DNA from: Ptychodera flava
Taxonomy: Eukaryota; Hemichordata; Enteropneusta; Ptychoderidae
NCBI RefSeq assembly: GCF_041260155.1
Contig: NC_091929.1
Span: 41,109,744 to 41,173,743, forward strand
Direction of reading: 5' to 3'
DNA length: 64,000 nucleotides
Shown piece by piece: positions 50,447-62,568 of the stretch. Position 1 is the stretch's first letter, and each line of letters starts with the position of its first letter. The position numbers and the translations under genes were made by a program. The notes under the pieces are model-generated. The model worked only from the letters and a program-made list of their open reading frames with translations, was not told the origin of the DNA and did not search any database.

Positions 50447-53400
50447 GTATATGGGGTCCACCATTGATTTTATTCAAGGTGTTATTCCAGGTGGTACTGG
50501 TACCACCCCGATGGCATTGGTATCAGAACATGGCACACCGTGTTACTAGCCCTGCGTACATGTCTTTACCACCATGGTGGTACCTTATACCTCCTGGTGA
50601 GGTATAGAGTACCACCATTGATTTTATACATGGTGGTATCTATACCTACTGGTATGGCATGGGTATGTACCACCATTAATTTTATACATGGTGGAATACT
50701 GTACCTACTATTAAGGTACAACGTAAAGGTACCACCATTGATTTTATACATGGTGGTACCTATACCTAATGGTATGGCATGGGTATGTACCACCATTAAT
50801 TTTATACATGATGGAATACTGAAGGTACGACGTATAGAGTACCACCATTGATTTATACATGGTTGTACCTTATACCTACTGGTATGGCATGGGTATATAC
50901 CGCCATTAATTTTATACATGGTGGAATACTATAAGGTACGACATATAGGGTACATTCGTTGATTTATACATGGTGGTACCTTATACCTACTGGTATGGCA
51001 TGGGTATGTAACACCATTAATTTTATACATGGTGGAATACTATAAGGTACGACATATAGGGTACATTCGTTGATTTATACATGGTGGTACCTTATACCTA
51101 CTGGTATGGCATGGGTATGTAACACCATTAATTTTATACATGGTGGAATACTATAATGTATGACGTATAGGGTACAACCGTCGATTTATACATGGTACGT
51201 GGTACCTTATACCTACTGAAATGGCATGGGTATGTACCACCATTAATTTTATTCATGGTGGTACCCTATACCTCCTGGTGAGGTATAGAGTACCACAATT
51301 GATTTATACATGGTTGTACCTTATACCTACTGGTATGGCATGGGTATATACCACCATTAATTTTATACATGGTGGAATACGACATATAGGGTACAACCGT
51401 TGATTTATACATGGTGGTACCTTATACCTACTGGTATGGCATGGGTATGTACCACCATTAATTTTATTTATGGTGGTACCCTATACCTCTTGGTGAGGTA
51501 TAAAGTACCACCATTGATTTTATACATTGTGGTACCTATACCTACTGGTATGGCATGGGTATATACCACCATTAATTTTATACATGGTGGTACCTTATAC
51601 CTCCTGGTGAGGTATAGAGTACCACCATTGATTTTATAAAAGGTGGTACCCTATATGTAAGAGTAAGTTCTAGGGTACCACTATGATTTCATTCATGGTG
51701 GTACCTATACCTACTGGTATGGCATGGGTATGTACCACCATTAATTTTATACATGGTGGAATACTGTACCTACTAATAAGGTACGACGTATAGGGTACCA
51801 CCATTGATTTTATACATGGTTACTATACTATGGTATGCATGGATTACTACATAATTTATGGCATGGTATATATACTACCATTAATTTTATACATGGTGGT
51901 ACCTTATACCTCCTGGTGAGGTATAGAGTACAACCATTGATTTTATACATGGTGGTACCTATACCTACTGGTATGGCATGGGTATGTACCACCATTAATT
52001 TTATACATGATGGAACACTGTACATACTATTAAGGTACGAGGTATAGAGTACCACCATTGATTTATACATGGTTGTAGCTTATACCTACTGGTATGGCAT
52101 GGGTATATACCACCATTAATTTTAAACATGGTGGAATACTGTATCTACTAATAGGATGCGTATAGAGTACCACCATTGATTTATATATGGTGGTACCTTA
52201 TACCTACTGGTACGGCATGGGTATGTACCACCATTAATTTTTTACATGGTGGTACCCTATACCTCCTGGTGAGGTATAGAGTACCACCATTAATTTTATA
52301 CATGGTGGTACCTCATACCTCTTGGTGAGGTATAGAGTACCACCATTAATTTTATACATGGTGGTACCCTATACCTCTTGGTGAGGTATAGAGTACCACC
52401 ATTGATTTTATACATGGTGGTACCCTATACCTCCTGGTGAGGTATAGAGTACCACCATTAATTTTATACATGGTGGTACCCTATACCTCTTGGTGAGGTA
52501 TAGAGTACCACCATTGATTTTATACATTGTGGTACCTATACCTACTGGTATGGCATGGGTAATTGTACCACCATTAATTTTATACATGGTGGAATACTGT
52601 ACCTACTAATAAGGTATGATGTATAGGGTACCACCATTGATTTATACATGGTGGTACCTTATACGTACTAGTTTGGCATGGGTATGTACCACCATTAATT
52701 TTATACATGGTGGAGTGGGGGAGTACTGTACCTACTAATAAGGTACGACGTATAGGGTACCACCATTGATTTATACATGGTGGTACCTTATACATAATAG
52801 TATGGCATGGGTATATACCACCATTGATTTATACATGGTGGTACCTTATACATAATAGTATGGCATGGGTATATACCACCATTAATTTTATACATTGTGG
52901 TACCTTATACCTCCTGGTGAGGTATAGAGTACCACCATTGATTTTATACATTGTGGTACCTATGCCTATGGCATGGGTATGTACCACCATTAATTTTGTA
53001 CATGGTGCAATACCTACTACTATAGGTACGACGTATAGGGTACCACCATTGATTTATACATGGTGGTACCTTATACCTACTGATATGGCATGGATATGTA
53101 CCACCATTAATTTTAGTCCTGGTGGAAACTGTACCTACTAATAAGGTATGATGTATAGGGTACCACCATTGATTAATACATGGTGGTACCTTATACCTAA
53201 TGGTATGGCATGGGTATGTACCACCATTAATTTTATACATGGTGGTACCTTATAGTATAAGCTTCTGGTGAGGTATAGAGTACCACTATTGATTTTATAC
53301 ATGGTGGTACCCTATATGTAATAGTAAGTTCTAGGGTACCACCTATGATTTCATTCATGGTGGTACCTATACCTACTGGTATGGTATGGGTATGTCCCCC

Positions 53401-53893
53401 ATTAATTTTATACATGGTGGAATACTGTACGTACTAATAAGGTACGACGTATAGAGTACCACCATGGATTTATACACGGTGGTACCTTATACATAATGGT
53501 ATGGCATGGGTATATACCACAATTTTATACATGGTGGTACCCTATACCTCCTGGTGAGGTATAGAGTACCACTGATGATTTTATACATGGTGGTACCTTA
53601 TACCTACTGGTATGGCAGGGGTATGTACCACCATTAACTTTATACATGATTGTACCCTATACCTCCTGGTGAGGTATAGAGTACCACCATTGATTTAATA
53701 CATGGTGGTACCTATACCTACTGGTATGGCATGGTTAATTGTACCACCTTTAATTTTATACATGATGGAATACTGTACCTACTAATAAGGTACAACGTAT
53801 AGGCTACCACCATTGATTTATACATGGTGGTACCTTATACATAATGGTATGGCATGGGTATGTACCACCATTAATTTTATACATCATTGTACC
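50447..53893. repeat. 3.4-kb minisatellite of back-to-back hairpins
   Basis: Tandem array with two interleaved unit types. The shorter, about 56 bp, is two hairpins in series: TACCACCAT...ATGGTGGTA with an AT-rich loop, then CTATACCTC...GAGGTATAG. It is tandemly repeated near 52240-52530. The longer unit keeps the first hairpin but replaces the second with spacers containing CTACTGGTATGGCATGGGTA and GTACC...GGTAC. Units differ by substitutions and small indels. The array is open in several frames on both strands because of the repeat structure, not because of coding. It lies between PWP1 and the unidentified gene on the right. Confidence 0.9.
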
Positions 53894-54523
53894 CTGCAAA
53901 CTGCATTTTGATCAGTCACGTGATTTGGCTGCAATCTTGGATTTTTTAAAAAAATACCAATTTAAACTCTCGTTTAGGTAAACGCCAGGTCAAACAGCAA
54001 AGTACTCAGCCAAGTTGCTGGGTAATTACCTAATTTGGTGTTCCAATAACTGGTGAGCCAAGTGTAAATCATTTGTAATTGCTGGGCATGAACCAGGTGA
54101 AGAGACTGTAAAATGTGATGTACCATCACAAGATGGATGACCTGTGATCAAACATGGGATTTGATGGACAAATCATATCAACTGGGTAGCTGGCAATGTC
54201 TTATTTAAAGAAAATAACAATTCTATAACACTATGGTGGACTAAATACATTTGTGTACCTTTCCTAGTTTGGCAAATCTTTTTCTATGAAGCAAGAACCA
54301 GGGGAGGCACCATACAGTGGGCAGGGTACCTAGAGCATTTACTTTGTACTTACTTATTGTTAAACATGTGAGTAATTTCTTGACAATATGAGAAGAACAA
54401 CTAGGTCAATAGTCTATTTCTGATCTAAGGACTATTAACTTGTGTACCTCATGACATGCTTTTGTTATTAATTGTGTGGTTGCTGATTTAATTACAGGTG
54501 AATAAATTTGTTTTCATGGAAAG

Positions 54524-57500
54524 GAGAGCAGTATATAAGTTTCACAGATGTCAACGTGTGGCTGTACTACCGTTTATGTGACATCAAAAGATATAAGTTT
54601 ATGCAGTCTTTACATACTTTTCTGTCTGAAGTATCGACAGGTTAGTGAATATGTCTTATGTTACAGATGTAGAATAGATGAAAATTTGAACCTGGTATAA
54701 TGTAAAACATTTTGCTGTCATCACAGTGCACATCAGATTTGCATTCTTTCAGTCAATTTACTTTTTAAAGCTCTATTTGTAAGTATACAACTTCTCATTC
54801 TTTTGTCTGTTTGAAATTATTGTCCCATTTGATTAGACTTTCTACAGATGTTGATTATACATTCATGTGATAATGCAGAATATTTAGCAGTTTTTAGCTC
54901 ATATTTGGTTTTATATATAAATACCAAAAAGAGCTTATATGATGAGTCTGAGTGGCGTCTGTGTCTGTATATTTGTGGGTATGTGCGGATGTATGTCCGT
55001 CACACACAAAGGCTCCCATACCGCCAAAGCTACCATCTCAGTATTTGGTGTACAGGTAGATGTAGGGGTTGAGATGTGAATTTGTTCAAATTAACACATC
55101 AGTGTGAAAAATGTGCAAATGAGGTAAGAAAATTGGAAATACTGCAAGTGTGCAGGAGTGGTGGCAGTGAACTGAATCAGCCCACACATCTGGATAAGAG
55201 GATTTTGACCTTTAATGTATTTGTATGCAGGGTACCTATTATGTTTGGGAGTGATAGCAGTAACTGAAACAGCTAATTTGTCATTTCCTGTCATTGTTTA
55301 TGAACTGTGACATATTATCAGATCTGCTGAAACCATATGGATGTCTATTTTTGTACATCCATCAGGGTTTTACATGACGCGCATTTCTGCGTCCTTTACG
55401 CATAAAACCGGACGCAGGACCCCTCAAAAATTAAACCACGCGTCCCTTGGGACGCAGCAATATCTGTTGCTGGTGTACACCTTGCGAAGCTGCTGAACAC
55501 GTAAAACACATCCCAGTAAACCTTACCGACCCCGTACTTTAACCCTTAAAGTGCCGCGTCGGTTTAAAACCGACACGGCATTCTCGCTCTCAGCGCCACG
55601 TCGGTATATAAACCGACAGTGATTGCGTTCTATGCTTATGCCTAACTTAGCTATGCATTGCCGAACTCAGCCAGAAGGAGGGTATTCCTGACCCTTTGAA
55701 CCCAGTTTAGTACCATATAAGGACTAAAATAATGACATCATGCAGCCTAACAATCGAAAATTCCAGTAATTTATGCGAACTTTCTTCAAAAGAGGTCAGC
55801 GGTTTTCATGAATATTTAATCAGGTCTGCAGTTTCACCCGTACGCGGATACGGCCACAGTGCATTGAACGAAACACGTACGTACGTTTTGAAAGCTTTAC
55901 CATGCCGTAGACACGGAAGACAACTATATTATGCCAAGCTACTGCCCTCTGGGTGATAGAAATGATAGATTTTACAGTTTTTTTGAGAATATTTTATGGA
56001 AAAATGACGCGATTTGGTGACCAAATCGATCGCGATAGTGAACTTCGAACGTATCGGCGGCCAAGATGGCAGCACTGTGTGATGCCTAACTCTCGACATG
56101 GAACCCGAGGTTAAGGTTTTCGAAGTCCAAAACATGCAAGATTGAGAAATTTGTAAGGATTCGGTTAAATTGAAGTGTATTTTGTGAATTTTCAAGCGTT
56201 TGACTGCCAAAAAGCCCCTTTAAACTGTTGATATTTGACCTCCGGCCGTCCTGAAGCGAGACGGCCATAACAGTCGACCCGGTTTGTAAATGAAATGTAG
56301 TTGTTCTGAACTGTTGACATTGCGAGACATTTCCTACGTGTTACGCATTTTTTTAACTGAAATAAACCGGACATGAAACTTTTTTCTCGATACTTAGTGG
56401 TTTCTTTCCATTTTGTGGCGGATTTTGTGGCGTGCTTGTCAAAAAATGTGATCAAACTTGGCGAACGGATTGACTAGTATGTATGGTAGTACGAGTCCGT
56501 GACTCGATAAGCCACAGATAGTTACACACGCGTACGTGAATTAAACTAATGTAAGTTGGGTCAAACACCAAAATTAATCGATAAAAAGGTTAGTGAAATG
56601 TGTTTTTGTCTTCAACTCTTCATTATAGTTATACAGGCGGTTCAAACTATACAGAGTCAGTTGAATATGCCCTATAGTTGTGTGCATGTGTTGCACAATA
56701 GTTACCCCTCCATGTACAATATGGAACCTTGTTGTCTCTGTGTATGCAAATTAATACTAATTGAACACAGTGAAGACCATGGCATTGATAAACTATAAAA
56801 CATTTTTGTGAAATAAATTGGGACCCCCATATTTTGATGTAGGACTCCCATTTTCTAACACCAGGAGTCCCAGGGACTCTCAAAAGTTAAAAGTGATGTA
56901 AAACCCTGATCCATGGTAGCAAGATTCTCCTGCTATGCATGTTGCTAAAGTTGACCTTCAATACCTAAAGTTTCAGACCTTATTTACTTTTGTCATTCTT
57001 AATTTTCTGGTTTAAATACTTCTTGTTTTTCTGGTTGTATTTCTTGTTGTTTTTCTGGTTGTACTGTGCAGAAATTGTCATAAAATCAATGCATAATTTT
57101 CCTGCACTGAACAGATAGAAATAACACTATTGTTGATCTTTGGTATGTACCAATTCTGATCAAATTTGAGCGACACCGTATAATTGCAGTATTTTTAGAT
57201 AAATGGCAGTCTGCTTTGTTTGACTATTTTTTGAAATTGACTATACAAAGAATATCCAAAGAGCACTGCACCAACTTGATAGAACTTTTGACATGTTCTT
57301 CTTACAAAACACTTGAAGAGATTTTCAACCAAGGTTTATAAAGCTAACTTTGTTTGATATGAGTTCATGTACTCACCTCACATTAACTTAAAAACATGAA
57401 ATGAGATATGACATACATGTACAGCATGTTGTATTTTTTGGCCAACAGACTTCTTACTGAAATACCCTGATTGCATTCACTGTCAAGTGACCAGAAGTAT

Positions 57501-60500
57501 CGCTGAAGAAATAGATAGTATTGTGAATGTGTCATGAGCATCATACTTTGAAGGTAGGAATGCTTATGTTGACTGAAAGACATAAAATTATACAGCATTT
57601 ATTTCAAAGCAACATCATTATTTCATCAGGAGTAAGGCATTCTTTGTTATAAAATCCATAAGGGTTAATTTTGGAACATACCAGACTTATAGTTAGCTCA
57701 GATTTTCTATTAAGAAGTACTGTTTTTACTAGTAATTCCATTTACCACATACAGATGGATTTTCTGTCTGTCTAGCCATCCATTAATATTTTCCGAAGGA
57801 GCCACTGGCAACAACACAGAATTTAACATGTCATCTCTGTCAACATTTGCAGGAAGAGGCCTATTTCTCTGCTACTACCGGTACTAGCTGTGAAATTTGG
57901 TGTGGGGGCAACCTGAGTCAGACAGTTACAAATTGTACAATATTTGCATATTTGTATTTTGGACAACTTTGCCACGTTTGGTCAAAAAGCTATCGTCTCT
58001 GAAAGTACTGGTCTGATTGCCGTGAGAATTTTGATGCATGTTCTCAAGTGACCTTTGTCAGATGTGTAAAAGTCCTCTTGAAATATGCATATTTATGTTG
58101 TTGGTGCATTTTTGCCATTTTTGTCAGAAATTCTATTTCTCCAAAAAGCTTGTTGATTGATTTTAAATTTTGTGTTCTCATATCTTGTGATGACCTAAAA
58201 CAGATTTGTAAAAAATGTTTGAAAATTACATATTTGTATTTTTGGCCAATTTTCACCATTTTGTTCAGAAAATTGTTTGGTTTGACTGTTATGAAAGTTA
58301 GCATGCACAGGTTCTTATCAGTAAAGTGGGTAAATTTCCCCTGGGAATGGTGAAATTTGCACATGTTTTTGGGGCAATTTTTGCTTTTTTTAATAAAAAA
58401 TTCTTGTCTGTCTTGCCAGTAAAATTTCTTTGAAGTTTGCTATGTAGGTACCTTAAGTTGACCTGGTTAAGATTTCTTTAAATCATGGTGAAAGTTGTAT
58501 AAGTGTAGTTTTAGTGCAATTTTTGCTGTTTTTGTGTGAAATTCTTGAAAACATTCGTCCAACTGCTTGTTTTATATTTCTGTACAAATTTATTTGCACA
58601 GTTGCCTTGCGTCAGTATGTTTAATATCACAGCTGCTCTATCTGCTGCTAGGTGGCTTGCTTTGCATTATTTCCTTATTTTTTTCAAACCAAGTTCATTC
58701 ATGTTAATATTCTAATGAAGAACATTGTGTAGAAGTATCAATAGTCACTAATTTTGACTACCGTATGTGCACAAGTTTGAACAGGTTAAATAATAAAGAT
58801 GCTTCACTCGTAAAATTGCTGCCCTCATGCAATACTAAAGCTGGATTTTGCCTGTCCAATGCACAACACTCACTGACTTACATTTTGTAGTTGTGTTCTT
58901 TTATCTGTTACATGGTGTGTTTTTAACAATATTTCCTGCTTATTTTTTTACGTGGTCAAAACTGTTGAATTTGCATTACAATTTTTACACTATAACATTT
59001 TTTTAAAAATAATGATTTGAAATTTCAACATTCAATTTCAGTTTTCATGTTTCAATTTTCACATTTAGTGAAGTAGGTTTTGGCTATATACAATCATCTA
59101 TTGTGGTTGACACAATTTTGAGAAGGCAAATTTAGCAGTGTTTAACAAATAGAATTGTATTAAAAGTGTTGCACTGAAGCCTTTGCATTAGAAAGCAAAA
59201 TAAAGGAAAAAAAAGAAAAATCTGTAAGTATTGCTCTTCTTAGGGGCGACGTCAAAAGTTCAATGTAGGATAAAAAACTTAATTCCCTTAGTTTTCCCCC
59301 AACCCCACCCCCCCTAGAAACTTAATCGACTTATATTGAATCTATTGGCAGGCTCTTTCTATATAAAGCGAAGCCAAGGACCAGTCCATTATGGAGTGAA
59401 ATAAAAAACGACTAAAATAATACTTCATTAACACTGAGAACACATTTTAATTTTGTGTTTTATCCAATGAAAATACAACAATATTAACAACAATTTGAAG
59501 TTTATCGATGATTGAACAAGAACAATGCAAATAAAGCCCAGGTTTCTCCTTTCAGAGGTAAGACCTCAAATCGATTTGTCAGATAGAAACTTTTTGGGGT
59601 CAAAACAACCCCTCCCCTCTCCAAATTAAAAGGATTTAGTTATTTATCTGACATCCAACTTTTGACGCTGCCCCTTACAAAGTTAAGGCTTTATGGTATG
59701 AGCTTGTCAAGAAGTTCTAAGAATAACACTCTTTGCCAAGCTCTTGTTGTGGTGACCCATAACGCCACTTTTACTAGATTAATTGATTCCTTTGCATAAT
59801 TTGCAAAAACATTTAAGATAGAAATTTCCTGCTTAAAGACATTATAGTTTAATGGAAGGCTTTCTTTATTTATGCAACTGAAAGTAGCTTTTCCTCCTAC
59901 ATTTTTACAGAGCATACCTATGTCCACATTGTACAGGTAGACTGTTCAGGTGATGGTGATGAAGTCAGGGTAAGTTAACATTAAAGTTGGGTAAAGTTAG
60001 GTATGGATACCTTGAGCAGGGATTGAAATTCATATTTTCTGGTAGAGTTGGCTACCACAATCATGTACATGCATTAACTCATTGCCTTTGAAATTGAAAT
60101 GAGGACAAGACACTTTAACCCTTTTCCTGCCAAGCCTCCCTGTCCATTATCCTGCCAAGTCGTTCAAAACCGGCCCCCTTTTCCTTGTCTACAGAAGATT
60201 GGCTCTCCTGCACGCTTTCCTGCTAGGCATATTTGGCGGGAAAATACCGCATTTTTGGGGTATGATTACCGACCATATATGTGTTCGACTTCCAAAATTT
60301 TTGAATGCCCGTATAGAGGGGCACCCTCATGGGGTTGTGAAAATAATGAGGTCTTTGGCGTTGTTTGCCCTGGGGGACGTGTACCGGTACTTTTATTGCC
60401 GTTTCTAGCTTACTTTTGCAGAAGTAAAGCCCATTCGCCATCACGCACGTCCACACTGCGGAAACATCACCTCACTCATGGGTTAGTAGAAGACCCAGGG

Positions 60501-62568
60501 GTTAGTGCTATGGGTGCAGCAGCACCCTCAAACCTGTCCTGTTCCCCCTGGGTTGTGTCACTTGGCCACGTACTTTTAATGACTTAGCAGAGTCGCACAC
60601 TGCAGTCAGTTTTGACATGGTGTCAACGACTTAGCTTTGCCATTGAAGGAAAGAGTGTACGTAGTTTGGCTAGTTCAGTGCACAGTTAGCTTGTTAGTGT
60701 GTTACCGTTTCCTAACAGGTTAGTTGTGCAGTTGTTAGTAAGGTGCAGTTTTGTACCATCTTAGCTCTGCGTAGTACAATTGCTGTATTTACTACCCATA
60801 CAACAGATGGTTGGTAGAACATCTGCGTTGCACAAGCACAGCCTCCGTTGGGCTGTGCCCCTCCCACGTGATACGACGCATGTTCATCCATTACTATAGC
60901 GTCCTTACGGATCTGCCAAAATGAAACCGGGGTACAAATGAAACGAACAAAAATATGCAGTCATGGTAGAGTAGTTTATTCGGGAATAATGTACAAATAT
61001 GCCAAACAATAAATCTTTGAGTCTGTCTCGACGTCCGAGTGCCAGGTCCGTGTTACAAAAATTACAATCGGGGGAATTGTAATTTATGTGGACAAAATAA
61101 TCCGTGTTTCAATTTACAATCAGCGGATCGTAAAGCACAAACAAACGGCATAAACATGCTCGAAATTTGATCATGGTCTGTGTTAAATCGTAAGAATACA
61201 GTCAAGAAGAGCACCACTGTAGGGAGAAGCTATCCCGGTCCATGTTATTAGTTTATCTACATACGTCGGGTTCTCTTGATGATGGGTGTTGTCTGGGATG
61301 TGTGAGCAGAGGTCTGCACTCCAACACTCCTCTTACCTCGCAGCACCATCTGATGATGAAATGCTGCAAAACAATCGCCCTCGTGAAGATGAACCCCGCA
61401 CAGACTACATCCTTTGGACGTCTCAGACAGTCGTCCACTGGCAGTGGTCTTACCCTCTCTGCTGCACACTTTACAACATTTCTGCCGTCCCTCCAAACGG
61501 CTGACAACGTGCAGGTGCTGAACTCCATTAAATTTTCACAGCTGATTGTCAACAAAAACATTTCTCAGTTTTTCTGTAACTTTTTTGAAAGTCAAGTTAT
61601 CGCCACATCATTAAGCTTCATGGTGAACATATTCAGCTGTTAGACTTTGACAAACAATTGTGAAAAAAGTAAAGCCCTATTCAAAAATCTGAGACATGTT
61701 ATTTTAGACGGTATCCGGAAGCTCAATTACCCTTGCTTACTGAGGCAGTTGACCTTGTCTGTTGTGACTTATACTTTTTTAAATCAATTTGGCAAAATTC
61801 AGTGTTTTTTACTTAAATCTCGAACATAAATGATCTCATTTAAATGTTATTAATAATATAGTAAATTCACAAAAGCAGCTGGTGGGTGATATATAATACC
61901 TAGGTCAAAATTCACATTTTGATGTCCAAATTCAAGTCCGAAAATAGGTAGTCGGGAACCTAACACACTAACATAACCTCTCACAAGCACTGTATGGCTA
62001 TTTCAATCTAGCCATCACTACCTTATCAAAATTTCAAAAATTTACTGTTTCTGAAAAAGAGTCCTGACACATCCTCTAAGTTTGTTCTACTTTTACATGC
62101 CTTGAATTGACATACCTACCACATGTACATCAATATTATCCGGCTTTTTTGTTGATTCACATCAGTAACAATTCACTGTACAAAGCTTGATAAATGTTAC
62201 TTCTGTTGTGTTGTCAGTCAGGCAGATTGAAACGATGGCACAATTTGGTCATAATGAGTTTGAATTTAAATTTTGAGTTATAGAAATGTCAAACTAAATA
62301 ATTTTTTTTTCTTTTCCAGTGTGCTGAGAAGGCCATGCATAATCCGTCTGCTTACAGCCAAATGGACAAACTAAACAGCCAGGGTGCTGAGGAGCACAAC
62401 TTCAGCCTTAGTAAACTAAAGTCACAGTTGTCCTTCATGAATATGCATAACTTTCAAGAACATTGTAAATTATTCATGTGGAATCAAAACCAGAAGTCAA
62501 AATCAAAGGCAAATATGATGAATGTCAATGTATTCTTGGAAGACTTAAAGTCTTTAGTGTCACTGTAA
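54524..62568 (+). CDS. Unidentified gene, three phase-compatible 3' exons
   Basis: Exon A, 54524-54640, is open in one frame (QYISFTDVNVWLYYRLCDIK and on to SEVST) and ends at gttagt in phase 1; its acceptor (ttcatggaaag) is uncertain because a stop lies a few codons further upstream. Exon B, 59911-59969, follows ctacatttttacag, enters in the matching phase, encodes HTYVHIVQVDCSGDGDEVR and ends at gtaagt. Exon C, 62320-62568, follows a strong cttttccag, is in phase, encodes 82 residues and ends at a stop; AATAAA lies at 62760-62765. The joined segment is about 141 residues with no transmembrane stretch. I do not recognise the family. Upstream exons, if real, would lie left of 54.5 kb or across the minisatellite. 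The splice-phase agreement is the main evidence. Confidence 0.5.
54893..55060. repeat. Repeat shared with 63313-63420
   Basis: It starts TTTTTAGCTCATATTTGG and continues with AGCTTATATGATGAGTCTGA, then GGCGTCTGTGTCTGTAT. The right-edge segment shows the same succession of motifs at similar spacing. The type of element is unknown. It could be the left end of the repeat whose tandem interior appears at 57930-58560. Confidence 0.5.
55363..56908. mobile_element. 1.5-kb terminal-inverted-repeat element
   Basis: The ends are CAGGGTTTTACATGAC and GTGATGTAAAACCCTG. A 6-bp direct repeat, ATCCAT, flanks it (55357-55362 and 56909-56914). No transposase frame was found. CAGGG-type ends occur in several cut-and-paste superfamilies; the 6-bp duplication is not diagnostic. 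It lies in the putative intron between exons A and B of the unidentified gene. Confidence 0.75.
55539..55630. repeat. TTAA element end with stacked palindromes
   Basis: TTAA at 55539-55542 is followed by CCCTTAAAGTGCCGCG and two palindromes, GTCGGTTTAAAACCGAC and GTCGGTATATAAACCGAC. The layout resembles the end of the 17027-18134 element. No matching opposite end was found, so this is a partial element inside the CAGGG element. Confidence 0.5.
57930..58560. repeat. Degenerate tandem repeat, period roughly 130-150 bp
   Basis: Blocks such as ATATTTGTATTTTTGGCCAA and TTTTGCCATTTTTGTCAGAA recur four or five times with strong divergence. Open frames of about 100 codons on both strands arise from this repetition. 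Probably an old interior of an interspersed repeat. Confidence 0.6.
60119..61526 (-). mobile_element. Broken piggyBac-like transposon, 3' part
   Basis: TTAA at 60115-60118 is followed by CCCTTTTCCTGCCAAG, a plausible element end. At 61257-61526 on the minus strand lies a Cys/His-rich C-terminal domain: CKVC, a basic linker, CSLC, then HEGDCFAAFHH, which is the zinc-binding tail typical of piggyBac transposases. An in-frame stop precedes this segment and the DDE catalytic part is not present in the window, so the gene is truncated or decayed. It is the only transposase fragment found. The element is a candidate source family for the TTAA-flanked elements here, though its end does not match theirs closely. 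Confidence 0.6.

Noticed and set aside
50540-53415. Many open frames of 60-117 codons through the minisatellite, on both strands
   Set aside because: They follow the repeat period and translate the same motif over and over; no start, splice or family signal.
54255-54312. Possible extra upstream exon of the unidentified gene (FGKSFSMKQEPGEAPYSGQ)
   Set aside because: The phase would fit exon A, but the donor (gtacct) is poor and nothing else supports it, so it was left out of the model.
57650-57670. AAGGGTTAA as a possible right end for the TTAA element starting at 55539
   Set aside because: Only nine bases agree, and it lies outside the CAGGG element that contains the left end.
58044-58364. 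Frames of about 100 codons on both strands at the same place
   Set aside because: Caused by the degenerate tandem repeat at 57930-58560.
60099-60587. 162-codon plus-strand frame
   Set aside because: Overlaps the end of a TTAA element, Pro/Cys-rich composition of GC-richer noncoding DNA, and no recognisable domain.
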